Shown: positions 18,342-28,330, counted from the first letter of the stretch. The stretch: 64,000 bases of DNA from Streptomyces luomodiensis (GCF_031679605.1 NZ_CP117522.1:6944001-7008000); one strand, 5' to 3'. Made by a program: numbers and translations. Notes: generated by a model from the sequence alone, not told the origin.

Positions 18342-18391
18342 TTCCCGCGGCCGCACCCGGTCCGTCGCCCGGTCTGGCGCCCGGTGCGTGT

Positions 18392-18429
18392 CACTGGGGC
18401 ATGGCAGGGTCACCTGTCATGCCCCAGTG
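18392..18429. terminator. bidirectional terminator between convergent genes
   Basis: 17-bp stem with one mismatch (18392-18408 with 18413-18429) and a 4-base loop, between the aldehyde dehydrogenase (plus) and the phosphodiesterase gene (minus). Confidence 0.8.
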
Positions 18430-18491
18430 GGGGAGTCCGGGCTCCCCGGTGCACGGCGTGCGGTGGCACGACGCTGGGCGGGGGCGCGCGG

Positions 18492-19181
18492 TCAGCCGCT
18501 GAGCAGAAGGGCCGCCAGGGCGCCGACCCGGTTGGTGGTGATGGCGTCGACGCCCGCCCCCAGCAGCCGGGACATCGACCGCCGGGTGTCGGCGGTCCAG
18601 GCGGAGACCAGCAGCCCGTCGGCGTGATGGCCGGCGACCAGCTCCCGGGAGACCAGCCCGAAGCGGTAGTTGAGCCACCGGGGGCGCAGCGCGGCCAGCA
18701 GGGTCGGACGCGGCGGGGCGAGCGTGGTCCAGGTCAGCGCGATCTCGGCGTCCGGGTCCGCGCGGCGCACGGCGTGCAGGGCCGCCAGGGCGCCGCAGTA
18801 GTACACCCGGTCGCCCGCCCCGCTCTCCCGGACCTGGGCGACGGCGGCGGGCGCGGCCGAGGCGTCCGGCAGGTCGATCAGCAGCCGGGCCGAGCCGGCG
18901 CACGCGAGGGCCTCGCGCAGGGTCGGGACGCCGCCTCCGGTCAGCTGCCGCACCTCGTCGGCGGTCAGCCCGGACAGCGGCCGGTCCTGGCCCCACAGCC
19001 GCTTCAGCGTGGCGTCGTGCAGCAACACGGGGACGCCGTCCCGGGTCAGCCGTACGTCGATCTCGACCGCGCCGGCGCCCGCGCTCAGCGCGGAGCGGAT
19101 CGAGGGCAGGGTGTTCTCCCGGCACACATACGGGTCGCCGCGGTGGCCGACCGGGACGCACCCCGCCCCCGCCGCCCTCAT
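18492..19181 (-). CDS. glycerophosphodiester phosphodiesterase
   Basis: GDPD-family TIM-barrel enzyme of 229 aa, hydrolysing glycerophosphodiesters to glycerol 3-phosphate and an alcohol. The catalytic signature is HRGDPYVCRENTLPS (H13, R14, E21), followed by EIDVRLTRDGVPVLLHD with the metal-binding E/D and the second histidine. There is no signal peptide, so it is probably cytoplasmic. The gene overlaps the upstream deaminase gene by 4 bases and is likely co-transcribed with it, though the two reactions have no obvious link. Confidence 0.9.
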   Translation of the reverse strand: MRAAGAGCVPVGHRGDPYVCRENTLPSIRSALSAGAGAVEIDVRLTRDGVPVLLHDATLKRLWGQDRPLSGLTADEVRQLTGGGVPTLREALACAGSARLLIDLPDASAAPAAVAQVRESGAGDRVYYCGALAALHAVRRADPDAEIALTWTTLAPPRPTLLAALRPRWLNYRFGLVSRELVAGHHADGLLVSAWTADTRRSMSRLLGAGVDAITTNRVGALAALLLSG

Positions 19182-20200
19182 CGGCCGGCGACCGCCGTGT
19201 AGGCGTCGATCTCCGCCGTGAGCCGCGCCTTGCCCTCGGCGTCCAGGAAGGACGCCTCGACGGCGTTCTTCGCGAGGGCCGCGACGCCCGCCGCGTCCAG
19301 GCCGAGCAGCCGGGCCGCGACCCCGTACTCGGTGTTGAGGTCGGTGCCGAACATCGGCGGGTCGTCGCTGTTGATCGTGACGAGCACGCCGGCCTCGACC
19401 ATCTGCTTCAGGGGGTGCTCATCGAGGGTGGCGACGGCGCGCGTGGCGATGTTGGAGGTCGGGCAGACCTCCAACGGAATGCGGTGCTCCGCGAGATGGG
19501 CGAGCAGCTTGGGGTCCTGCACGGCGCTGGTGCCGTGGCCGATACGCTCCGCCCGCAGCTCGGTGAGGGCGTCCCAGATCGTCTGCGGCCCGGTGGTCTC
19601 GCCCGCGTGCGGCACGCTGCGCAGCCCGGCGGCGATGGCCCGGTCGAAGTACGGCTTGAACTGGGGGCGCGGCACCCCGATCTCCGGGCCGCCGAGGCCG
19701 AAGCCGACCAGGCCCTCGGGGCGCAGCTCACAGGCGATGCGGGTGGTCTCCTCGGCGGCCTCCAGGCCGGCCTCACCGGGGATGTCGAAGCACCAGCGCA
19801 GCACGGTGCCGAACTCCGCCTCGGCGGCCTTACGGGCGTCCTCGATCGCCTCGACGAAGGCGGTGTCCGGGATGCCGCGCCGGGTCGAGCTGTAGGGGGT
19901 GACGGTCAGCTCGGCGTAGCGGATGTTCTGCCGGGCCATGTCGCGGGCGATCTCGTAGGTCAGCAGCCGGACGTCATCGGCGTCGCGGATCAGGTCCACC
20001 ACGGAGAGGTAGATCTCCACGAAGTGCGCGAAGTCCCGGAAGACGAAGTAGTCGACCAGGGCCTCGGGATCGGTGGGCACCTTGGAGTCGGGGTGGCGGG
20101 CGGCCAGCTCGGCCACGATGCGCGGGGACGCGGACCCCACATGGTGCACATGCAGCTCCGCCTTGGGCAGTCCGGCGATGAAGGTGGTGAGATCGGCCAA
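19178..20200 (-). CDS. probable aminodeoxyfutalosine deaminase (adenosine deaminase family)
   Basis: Amidohydrolase of 340 aa with the adenosine-deaminase metal site: H17 and H19 (ELHVHH), H198 and E201 (PHAGE), H222 (GHGTS), D279 and D280 (NSDDP). Automatic annotation would say adenosine deaminase. True ADAs carry HxHLDG after the first metal ligands, while this protein has HVHHVGSAS. From memory, a Streptomyces avermitilis protein of this type at the same chromosomal position was shown to deaminate 6-aminodeoxyfutalosine in the futalosine route to menaquinone, not adenosine. I infer that function here. It overlaps the GDPD gene by 4 bases. Confidence 0.8.
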   Translation of the reverse strand: MADLTTFIAGLPKAELHVHHVGSASPRIVAELAARHPDSKVPTDPEALVDYFVFRDFAHFVEIYLSVVDLIRDADDVRLLTYEIARDMARQNIRYAELTVTPYSSTRRGIPDTAFVEAIEDARKAAEAEFGTVLRWCFDIPGEAGLEAAEETTRIACELRPEGLVGFGLGGPEIGVPRPQFKPYFDRAIAAGLRSVPHAGETTGPQTIWDALTELRAERIGHGTSAVQDPKLLAHLAEHRIPLEVCPTSNIATRAVATLDEHPLKQMVEAGVLVTINSDDPPMFGTDLNTEYGVAARLLGLDAAGVAALAKNAVEASFLDAEGKARLTAEIDAYTAVAGR

Positions 20201-20312
20201 CGAAACCTCCGTAAGACGGCCGCCGACGGCGGGTTCCGGTCATCGTATTGGGTGGCGCCGACGGGCCGGCCACAGGCCGTAGCATGGGCGGACGTCTTTG
20301 TGGGGGAGCTCC

Positions 20313-21251
20313 ATGGCCGACCAGCACGACCCGTCCGAGCCGCAGGATGAGCCGCGGCGACCCGGGCAGCCGAAGCCCGAGCCGCGGGACCGCGATCCCT
20401 GGGCTCCGCCGGCGCAGCGGGTCGCGCAGGACGGACCGGACAACGGCACGAGGGGCGGACAAGGCGGACAAGGCGAACAGGGCCGACCGGCTCCCCGGCC
20501 CGCGGTGGCCGAGCAGCCGACGCTCACCTCCCACCCCGCCATGCCGAGGCCGATGCCTGCGCCGCCCCCGCCCCCGGCGAGCCCCGTACGGCCGTCGGGC
20601 TCCGTGCCCCCGCCGAGCGCGGTGCCCCCGCCGCCGCCCGCGCCGACCGGCCCCGGCACCCCGAGCGCCTACCCGTCCGGGCCGTACGGACCGGCGGGCC
20701 ACGGCCAGCCCGGATACGGGCAGAACGGATACGGCCAGGCCGGGTACGGGCAGAACGGTTACGGGCAGCAGGCGCCCGCGTCCTACCAGCAGGCCCCGTA
20801 CGGCGCGGCGGCCGGCCATCCCGGCTACGGCTACCCGGGCACCGCCTACCCCGGTTCCGGTTATCCCGGTGCCGCCTACCCCGCCGGGGCGTACGGCCAG
20901 GGCTGGCCCGGTGGCACCTATGTGCCGAACAACGGCCATGGCACGGCCGCCCTGGTGCTCGGCATCATCGGCCTGATCCTCTTCGCGAGCGTCGCCTTCG
21001 GCATCATCCTCGGTGTGCTCGCGATCATCTTCGGGCTGCTCGGCCGTGCCAAGGCGGCCAGGGGCGAGGCGAACAACGGCGGTTCGGCGCTCGCCGGGGT
21101 GATCCTCGGAGTGGTCGCCGTGGTGGCGAGCGTCGCCATGCTCTTCGTCTATGTCGCCGTCTCGGACGACGACTCGGACAACGGTGACGATCCGGGCTAT
21201 GCCAAGGCCCCGGCCGCGGTGGTGCTCCCGCTCGCCGATATCAGCCGCTGA
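20313..21251 (+). CDS. DUF4190 membrane protein with long Pro/Gly/Tyr-rich N-terminus
   Basis: Protein of 312 aa, function unknown. Residues 1 to about 205 are disordered and low complexity: Pro-rich stretches, then GYGQ/GYGQNGYGQ and YPG repeats. The C-terminal part has two membrane helices typical of DUF4190 (HGTAALVLGIIGLILF to LGVLAIIFGLLGR; ALAGVILGVVAVVASVAML) joined by ARGEANNGGS. I start at ATG 20313 with GGGGGAG upstream. Its end overlaps the convergent NADAR gene by 55 bases. A shorter paralogue follows at 21940 with the same RGEANNGGSA loop. Confidence 0.8.
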   Translation: MADQHDPSEPQDEPRRPGQPKPEPRDRDPWAPPAQRVAQDGPDNGTRGGQGGQGEQGRPAPRPAVAEQPTLTSHPAMPRPMPAPPPPPASPVRPSGSVPPPSAVPPPPPAPTGPGTPSAYPSGPYGPAGHGQPGYGQNGYGQAGYGQNGYGQQAPASYQQAPYGAAAGHPGYGYPGTAYPGSGYPGAAYPAGAYGQGWPGGTYVPNNGHGTAALVLGIIGLILFASVAFGIILGVLAIIFGLLGRAKAARGEANNGGSALAGVILGVVAVVASVAMLFVYVAVSDDDSDNGDDPGYAKAPAAVVLPLADISR

Positions 21252-21823
21252 CGCGCCTCCATCAGCGCGAAGCCCAGCAGATTGAGCCCGCGCCAGCGGG
21301 CGGGATCCGCCGCCCGCTCGTCGTCCGCCGCGAGTCCGATGCCCCACACCCGGTCCACCGGGCTCGCCTCCACCAGCACCCGCGATCCCGTGTCGAGCAG
21401 ATAGGCGCGCAGCTCGGGGTGGTGGCCGAACTTGTGCACATTGCCCTCGACCACGAGATCGAAGCGACGGCGCCGCCACGTCTCCTCGTCGAAGCCGCGC
21501 ACCGCGCGGCCCGCGTCCTTGGCCTGCTTGGGGTGGGAGGCGCCGAGCGCTCGCCGCTCGGCCTCCGCGTCGCCGAACAGCCGCGCCTTGCCCGCCATCA
21601 TCCAGTGCTCGGCCGTCGCATAGGTGATCCCGTCCACGGTGAACGGCGAGGGCCACCACTGGCTGAAACACCCCGAACCCACGCTTCCGTCCGGCCGGGG
21701 CCGATGGCCCCAGAACCAGAGGTACTTGACGCGCTCACCACGCGCCGTCCGCTCGACCAGCTCCTCGACCGACCGGGGACCCCCGTCCGCCGCAACCGAT
21801 TCCGCCGCCCCGTTCGTCTCCAT
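21197..21823 (-). CDS. NADAR family protein (YbiA-like N-glycosidase)
   Basis: Protein of 208 aa with the NADAR/YbiA fold. Visible family motifs are YLWFWGHRP near the start, GCFSQWWPSPF, YATAEHWMMAGKARLFGD and HPELRAYLLDTG, with WGIGLAADD toward the end. Family members act on ADP-ribose or related riboflavin intermediates; YbiA hydrolyses N-glycosidic bonds in early riboflavin pathway products, and some members reverse guanine ADP-ribosylation. Which applies here is not known. I chose ATG 21823; the frame extends further upstream without family similarity. It is convergent with, and overlaps, the DUF4190 gene before it. Confidence 0.85.
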   Translation of the reverse strand: METNGAAESVAADGGPRSVEELVERTARGERVKYLWFWGHRPRPDGSVGSGCFSQWWPSPFTVDGITYATAEHWMMAGKARLFGDAEAERRALGASHPKQAKDAGRAVRGFDEETWRRRRFDLVVEGNVHKFGHHPELRAYLLDTGSRVLVEASPVDRVWGIGLAADDERAADPARWRGLNLLGFALMEARQRLISASGSTTAAGALA

Positions 21824-21939
21824 GCCCGGGATTCTCGCATCCGCCACCGACAGCGCCGCCGACCTGGGCAATTGAGCTGCCCAGGGATAAGTCGTGCTCA
21901 TAACATTGCCCGGACGTTCATCAGGAGGGGAGACCGACG

Positions 21940-22383
21940 ATGTCCAGCAGCACGCCCGGTCCGCAGCAGGGACCGTACGACGCCGAAGCCAATCCTTACG
22001 CCACGCCCACGCCGCCGGCCCAGCCACCGCAGTACCCGGCCCAGCCGCCGCAGTACCCCGGGGCCGGCTACCCCGCCGCGCCGCCCGTCTACCCCGGGGC
22101 AGCCGGAACGCCGATGCACATGAACAACGGCATGGGCACGGCCGCGCTGGTCTGCGGCATCGTCGGCCTGGTCTGCGGGATCACCTACTTCCTGTGGGTC
22201 TTCGCGATCATCCTCGGCATCCTGGCGATCATCTTCGGCGCCGTCGGCAAGGGGAAGGTCGGCAGGGGGGAGGCGAACAACGGAGGCTCGGCGACCGCCG
22301 GTCTGGTCTGCGGAATCATCGGCATGGTGCTCCCGGCGATCTACCTCGCGGCGCTGGACGCCGCCCTCGACTCCATCTTCTAG
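21940..22383 (+). CDS. small DUF4190 membrane protein
   Basis: Protein of 147 aa, function unknown, paralogous to the 312-aa protein at 20313. Residues 1-58 are Pro/Gln/Tyr-rich (PPQYPAQPPQYPGAGYP), followed by two hydrophobic hairpins (GTAALVCGIVGLVCGITYFL with IILGILAIIFGAVG; GLVCGIIGMVLPAIYLAAL) joined by GRGEANNGGSA. GGAGGGGAG lies 9 bases before the ATG. It is divergent from the NADAR gene and is followed by a 196-base regulatory region before the next aldehyde dehydrogenase. Confidence 0.85.
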   Translation: MSSSTPGPQQGPYDAEANPYATPTPPAQPPQYPAQPPQYPGAGYPAAPPVYPGAAGTPMHMNNGMGTAALVCGIVGLVCGITYFLWVFAIILGILAIIFGAVGKGKVGRGEANNGGSATAGLVCGIIGMVLPAIYLAALDAALDSIF

Positions 22384-22446
22384 TCCGAGAGTCCGAGTTC
22401 GCCGTCCGAGCTTCCCGTCCGCGCTTCCCATCCGGGTTCTGATCAC

Positions 22447-22514
22447 TGAATCCGTCGCGAAACCAAAAAGCAACAACGGAATCCCTTGTTGAAGCGAAGG
22501 CTCTCTGTCAGGAT
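22447..22514 (+). promoter_or_regulatory. promoter with overlapping palindromic operator before the second aldehyde dehydrogenase
   Basis: A 21-base near-perfect palindrome (22471-22491) has arms CAACAA and TTGTTG around a GGAATCC centre, with only one base pair off. Its right arm TTGTTG (22486-22491) can act as a -35 element, with CAGGAT (22509-22514) 17 bases on as a close match to the Streptomyces -10 consensus TAGRRT. A repressor bound here would block the polymerase. Upstream, TGAATCCGTCG (22447-22457) resembles the repeats in the AsnC region at 16.8 kb. Confidence 0.6.
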
Positions 22515-22579
22515 CGGCCTTCGATTCCGGTTGGAGCTACGCCGCCCGCCCTGGGCGGACCGGCGGAGGAGAGCACGCG

Positions 22580-24100
22580 ATGGATCAGCGGTTCGATGTG
22601 ACGGAGCGGTTCGCCGAGGGCGCGCAGTACATCGCGGGCCGGCTGTGCCAGGGCGGCTCCGAGAACACGTACCAGGTCGTGGATCCGGCCACCGGCGAGC
22701 GGGTGTTCGACTACCGGCTCGCCGGTCCGGCCGATGTCGACGCCGCTGTGGCCGCCGCCGAGGCGGCCTTTCCCGTATGGGCGGGCGCCACGCCCGGCGA
22801 GCGGTCCGACGCCCTGCACCGCTTCGCCGCGGCGCTCACCGCGCGGGCCGACGACCTCGCCCATGCCGAGTCGTCGCAGTGCGGCAAACCCATCAAGCTC
22901 AGCACCGAGTTCGATGTGCCCGGCACCATCGACAACACCGCCTTCTTCGCGGGCGCTGCCCGCCACGTGGAAGGCAAGGCCGCGGCCGAGTACAGCGGCG
23001 ACCACACCTCGTACGTCCGCCGCGAACCCATTGGGGTCATCGGTTCCATCGCGCCCTGGAACTACCCCCTCCAGATGGCCGCCTGGAAGGTCCTCCCGGC
23101 CATCGCCGCGGGCAACACCATCGTGCTGAAGCCCGCCGAACTGACGCCCCTGACCTCGCTGATGTTCGCTCAGGCGGCCACCGAGGCGGGCCTCCCGGAC
23201 GGTGTGGTCAACGTGGTGAGCGGCACCGGCCCCGAGGCGGGCGAGCACCTGGTCTCCCACCCCGCCGTGGCGATGACCTCCTTCACCGGATCGACGGCGG
23301 TCGGCAAACGCGTCGCCGCCCTCGCCGCCTCCACCGTCAAGCGCATCCATCTCGAACTCGGCGGCAAGGCACCCTTCGTCGTCTTCGACGACGCCGACCT
23401 GGAGGCCGCCGCGCACGGCGCCGTCGCGGGCGCGCTGATCAACACCGGACAGGACTGCACCGCGGCCACCCGCGCGTATGTGCAGCGCCCGCTGTACGAG
23501 GCGTTCATCGCCGCGGTCGCCGATCTCATGGCGTCCGTACGGCTCGGCGACCCGTTCGACCCGCACACCGACCTCGGCCCGCTGGTCTCCCACGCCGGGC
23601 GCGACCGCGTGGCGGGCTTCGTGGACCGGGCCCGCGGCTACGCCACTATCGTCACCGGCGGTGCCGCCCCGGGCGGCGCACTCGCCAAGGGCGCGTACTA
23701 CCGGCCCACGCTCATCACCGGCGCGCCCCAGGACAGCGAGATCGTCCAGTCCGAGATCTTCGGCCCGGTCCTGGTCGTCCTCCCCTTCGACGGTGACGAC
23801 GAGGGCATCGCACTCGCCAACGACACCCCTTACGGTCTCGCCGCCTCCGCCTGGAGCCGCGATGTCTACCGGACGGGCCGCGCCTCCCGGGAGATCCGGG
23901 CGGGCTGCGTCTGGATCAACGACCACATCCCGATCATCAGCGAGATGCCGCACGGCGGGATGCGGGCCTCCGGCTTCGGCAAGGACATGTCGGTGTACTC
24001 CTTCGAGGAGTACACGCAGGTCAAGCATGTGATGGTCGACAACACCGCGGTGGTCCGCAAGGACTGGCACCGCACGGTCTTCGGGGACCGGCGGACCTGA
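22580..24100 (+). CDS. gamma-aminobutyraldehyde-type dehydrogenase, second copy
   Basis: NAD-dependent aldehyde dehydrogenase of 506 aa with catalytic C293 (NTGQDCTAATR), E259 (LELGGK) and N161 (APWNYP). It is closely related to the enzyme at 16890, and both end in an EEYTQVKHVM/EDYTRIKHVM element. About 23 extra residues lie at the C-terminus. It is the first gene before the polyamine ABC importer and PuuB-like oxidase, so the substrate is probably gamma-glutamyl-aminobutyraldehyde or 4-aminobutanal. GGAGGAGAG precedes the ATG. Two related dehydrogenases in one region suggest separate inducers or substrates. Confidence 0.9.
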   Translation: MDQRFDVTERFAEGAQYIAGRLCQGGSENTYQVVDPATGERVFDYRLAGPADVDAAVAAAEAAFPVWAGATPGERSDALHRFAAALTARADDLAHAESSQCGKPIKLSTEFDVPGTIDNTAFFAGAARHVEGKAAAEYSGDHTSYVRREPIGVIGSIAPWNYPLQMAAWKVLPAIAAGNTIVLKPAELTPLTSLMFAQAATEAGLPDGVVNVVSGTGPEAGEHLVSHPAVAMTSFTGSTAVGKRVAALAASTVKRIHLELGGKAPFVVFDDADLEAAAHGAVAGALINTGQDCTAATRAYVQRPLYEAFIAAVADLMASVRLGDPFDPHTDLGPLVSHAGRDRVAGFVDRARGYATIVTGGAAPGGALAKGAYYRPTLITGAPQDSEIVQSEIFGPVLVVLPFDGDDEGIALANDTPYGLAASAWSRDVYRTGRASREIRAGCVWINDHIPIISEMPHGGMRASGFGKDMSVYSFEEYTQVKHVMVDNTAVVRKDWHRTVFGDRRT

Positions 24101-24190
24101 CGGCGGGGGCCGGCGGACCTGAACGCGCGGCCCGCCCCTCCGTGGCCTCGGCCGGCCGCCACCGGCCAACACCCTCGAAAGGCACAGCCC

Positions 24191-25438
24191 ATGGATGCAC
24201 GGCACGAGCCCGAGAGCCTGTCCCCACCTCAGACGGCCGCGATACGGCGCTCCTTGACCAGCGGCCGTATGGCGGTCACCCGCCGCTCCCTGCTGCGCGC
24301 GGGAGGCGCCGGGGCGATCGCCGTCGGCGGGCTCGGGACGCTCAGCGGCTGCGGAATCCCGCCCGCCGGGCGTACCGAGGCGGACAACTCCGCCGATGAC
24401 CACTCCGCAGAGGAGAAGAAGGTCGTCTTCTCCAACTGGACCGAGTACATGGACGTCGGCAAGGGCAACCGCCACCCGACCCTGGATGAGTTCCAGCGCC
24501 GCACCGGCATCACGGTGAAGTACACCGAGGACATCAACGACAACGTCGAGTTCTTCGGCAAGATCAAGCCGCAGCTCGCCGCGGGTCAGGACACCGGCCG
24601 CGACCTGATGTGCGTCACCGACTGGCTGGCCGCGCGGATGATCCGGCTCGGCTGGATACAGCCCCTGGACGCCGCCCAGCTGCCCCATGCCTACACCAAC
24701 CTGGCGAAACCTTTTCGCGCCCCGGACTGGGACCCGGGCCGCGTCCACTCCTACCCGTGGACCGGTATCCCCGCCGTCATCGCGTACAACAAGAAGGCCA
24801 CCGGCGGCCGTAAGGTCACCTCCGTCTCTCAACTGCTGGACGACCCGAAGCTCAAGGGCCGGGTCGGATTGCTGACCGAGATGCGCGACACCGTCGGGCT
24901 GACCCTCCTGGACATGGGCAAGCGCCCCGAGACGGTCACCGCCGACGAGTACGACGCCGCGATCGCCCGCCTCCAGAAGGCCGCCGACCGGGGCCAGGTC
25001 CGCCGCTTCACCGGCAACGACTACACCGGCGACCTCACCAAGGGGGATCTCGCCGCCTGTATGGCCTGGGCCGGGGATCTGATCCAGCTCCAGGCGGACA
25101 ACCCCGAGATCGCGTTCGCCATCCCCGACGCCGGCTATATGACGGCCACGGACAACCTCCTGATCCCGGCCAAGGCGCGCCACAAGAGGAACGCCGAACG
25201 GCTCATCGACTACTTCTACGAGCCCGAGGTCGCCGCGAAGATCGCCGCCTACATCAACTACGTCTGCCCGGTCGACGGGGTACGCGACGAACTCGCGAAG
25301 ATCGACAAGGCGCTGGCGGACAATCCGCTGATCCTCCCGGACGACGAGATGGCCGCCAAGTCCCATGCCTTCCGCTCACTGTCGAGCACGGAAGAGGCGG
25401 CATTCGAGGACAAGTTCGCCAAGCTCACCGGCGCCTGA
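24191..25438 (+). CDS. polyamine-type ABC transporter substrate-binding lipoprotein (PotD/PotF-like)
   Basis: Solute-binding protein of 415 aa. The N-terminus has a twin-arginine motif (TRRSLLR, residues 30-36) and a lipobox LSGC with the lipidated cysteine at C54, so export is probably by Tat with membrane anchoring. The mature part resembles PotD/PotF: VVFSNWTEYMD at the start of the lobe, FQRRTGITVKYTEDINDN, and WTGIPAVIAYNKKA in the hinge. Polyamines such as putrescine or spermidine are the likely ligands. GAAAGG lies before the ATG. It heads a potD-potA-potB-potC operon that continues into the FAD oxidoreductase. Confidence 0.88.
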   Translation: MDARHEPESLSPPQTAAIRRSLTSGRMAVTRRSLLRAGGAGAIAVGGLGTLSGCGIPPAGRTEADNSADDHSAEEKKVVFSNWTEYMDVGKGNRHPTLDEFQRRTGITVKYTEDINDNVEFFGKIKPQLAAGQDTGRDLMCVTDWLAARMIRLGWIQPLDAAQLPHAYTNLAKPFRAPDWDPGRVHSYPWTGIPAVIAYNKKATGGRKVTSVSQLLDDPKLKGRVGLLTEMRDTVGLTLLDMGKRPETVTADEYDAAIARLQKAADRGQVRRFTGNDYTGDLTKGDLAACMAWAGDLIQLQADNPEIAFAIPDAGYMTATDNLLIPAKARHKRNAERLIDYFYEPEVAAKIAAYINYVCPVDGVRDELAKIDKALADNPLILPDDEMAAKSHAFRSLSSTEEAAFEDKFAKLTGA

Positions 25439-25458
25439 CAAGCGAGGAAGCGCACCCC

Positions 25459-26606
<1,148 letters not shown>

Positions 26607-26610
<4 letters not shown>

Positions 26611-27518
26611 GCGTGTCCCGGCGCGCCGCGCGGACGCCCCTCCGCGAGAACGCCGTCCGCAAGCGGCTGGTGCCGTACTGGCTGCTGCTCCCCGGCATCC
26701 TCTGGCTGCTGGTCTTCTTCGCCGCGCCGCTGGTCTACCAGGCGTCGACCTCCGTCCAGACCGGCTCACTCGAAGAGGGCTTCAAGGTCACCTGGCACTT
26801 CTCGACCTACTGGGACGCGCTGAGCGCGTACTACCCGCAGTTCCTGCGCTCGGTGCTGTACGCCGCCACCGCCACCGTGCTGTGCCTGCTGCTCGGCTAT
26901 CCGCTCGCGTATCTCATCGCCTTCCGGGCGGGCCGCTGGCGCAATCTGCTGATGATCCTGGTCATCGCGCCGTTCTTCACCAGCTTCCTCATCCGCACCC
27001 TCGCCTGGAAGACGATCCTGTCCGACGGCGGCCCGGTGGTGGGCGCGCTCGGCTCGCTGCACGTCCTGGACGTCACCGCGCACCTCGGGATCACCGAGGG
27101 ACAGCGGGTGCTGGCCACACCGCTCGCGGTGGTCTGCGGACTGACGTACAACTTCCTGCCCTTCATGATCCTGCCGCTCTACACCTCCCTGGAGCGCATC
27201 GACGGCCGGCTGCACGAGGCCGCCGGGGACCTCTACGCGCGGCCGGTCACCACCTTCCGGAAGGTGACCTTCCCACTGTCCATGCCGGGGGTCGTGGCGG
27301 GCACGCTGCTCACCTTCATCCCGGCCGCGGGCGACTACATCAACGCCGAACTGCTGGGCTCCACCGACCAGAAGATGATCGGCAACGTCGTCCAGTCGCA
27401 GTTCCTGCGGGTACTGGACTATCCGACGGCCGCGGCGCTGTCCTTCATCCTCATGGCGGCGATCCTCGCGATGGTCACCGTCTACATCCGCACGTCCGGG
27501 ACGGAGGACCTGGTGTGA
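26607..27518 (+). CDS. polyamine-type ABC transporter permease (PotB-like)
   Basis: Membrane permease of 303 aa with six hydrophobic helices; the first is LLLPGILWLLVFFAAPLVYQ. The coupling loop is HEAAGDLYARPVTTFRKVTFP near residue 205. FITSF-type and PTAAALSFILMAAI segments match the PotB/PotH family. It overlaps its neighbours on both sides by 4 bases and 1 base (ATGA and TGATG), so it is strictly co-translated. It pairs with the PotC-like protein to form the channel. Confidence 0.9.
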
Positions 27519-28312
27519 TGGCCCTGACGCGCTGGATACGACGGAACCTGGTGGTCCTCGCGGGACTCGGCACCCTCGCGTATCTGCTCCTGCCCAACGT
27601 CGTCGTCCTGGTCTTCTCCTTCAACAAGCCCAACGGCCGCTTCAACTACGCCTGGCAGCGGTTCTCCACCGACGCCTGGACCCATCCGTGCGGCGTCGCC
27701 GACCTGTGCGGCTCGCTCTCCCTGAGCCTGAAGATCGCGGTGTGGGCGACGATCGGCGCGACCGTGCTCGGCACGATGATCGCCTTCGCGCTGGCCCGCT
27801 ACCGCTTCCGGGCCCGCCCCGCCGTCAACAGCCTGATCTTCCTGCCGATGGCGATGCCCGAGGTCGTCATGGCCGCCTCGCTGGCCACCCTCTTCCTCAA
27901 CATGGGCGTGGGCTTCGGCTTCTGGACGATCCTCATCGCCCACATCATGTTCTGCCTGAGCTTCGTGGTGACGGCCGTCAAGGCGCGGGTGATGTCCATG
28001 GACCCCCGGCTGGAACAGGCCGCCCAGGACCTCTACGCCTCCCCGGCGCAGACCTTTGCGCGCGTCACCCTGCCGATCGCCGCGCCCGGTATCGCCGCGG
28101 GCGCGCTGCTGTCCTTCGCGCTCTCCTTCGACGACTTCATCATCACCAACTTCAACGCCGGCTCGACCGTGACCTTCCCCATGTTCGTCTGGGGATCCGC
28201 ACAGCGCGGTACGCCCGTACAGATCAATGTGATCGGCACGGCGATGTTCGCGGTCGCGGTGGTGTGCGTCCTCGTCGGCCAACTGGTCGGCGCCCGCCGC
28301 AAGAGGAGCTGA
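27518..28312 (+). CDS. polyamine-type ABC transporter permease (PotC-like)
   Basis: Membrane permease of 264 aa, second half of the channel. Six helices are visible (LVVLAGLGTLAYLLLPNVVVLVFSF onward) with the coupling loop EQAAQDLYASPAQTFARVTLP. DDFIITNFNAGSTVTFP near the end is characteristic of PotC/PotI. The true start is the ATG overlapping the PotB stop; the same reading frame is open for over a kilobase upstream only because of the high-GC composition. The stop lies 18 bases before the FAD oxidoreductase start. Confidence 0.9.
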   Translation: MALTRWIRRNLVVLAGLGTLAYLLLPNVVVLVFSFNKPNGRFNYAWQRFSTDAWTHPCGVADLCGSLSLSLKIAVWATIGATVLGTMIAFALARYRFRARPAVNSLIFLPMAMPEVVMAASLATLFLNMGVGFGFWTILIAHIMFCLSFVVTAVKARVMSMDPRLEQAAQDLYASPAQTFARVTLPIAAPGIAAGALLSFALSFDDFIITNFNAGSTVTFPMFVWGSAQRGTPVQINVIGTAMFAVAVVCVLVGQLVGARRKRS

Positions 28313-28330
28313 GAACAGGAGCTGAGAACC

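Noticed and set aside
22508..25366. 952-codon minus-strand frame
   Set aside because: Antisense of the aldehyde dehydrogenase and binding-protein genes; composition rich in Gly, Arg, Asp and His as expected for a shadow.
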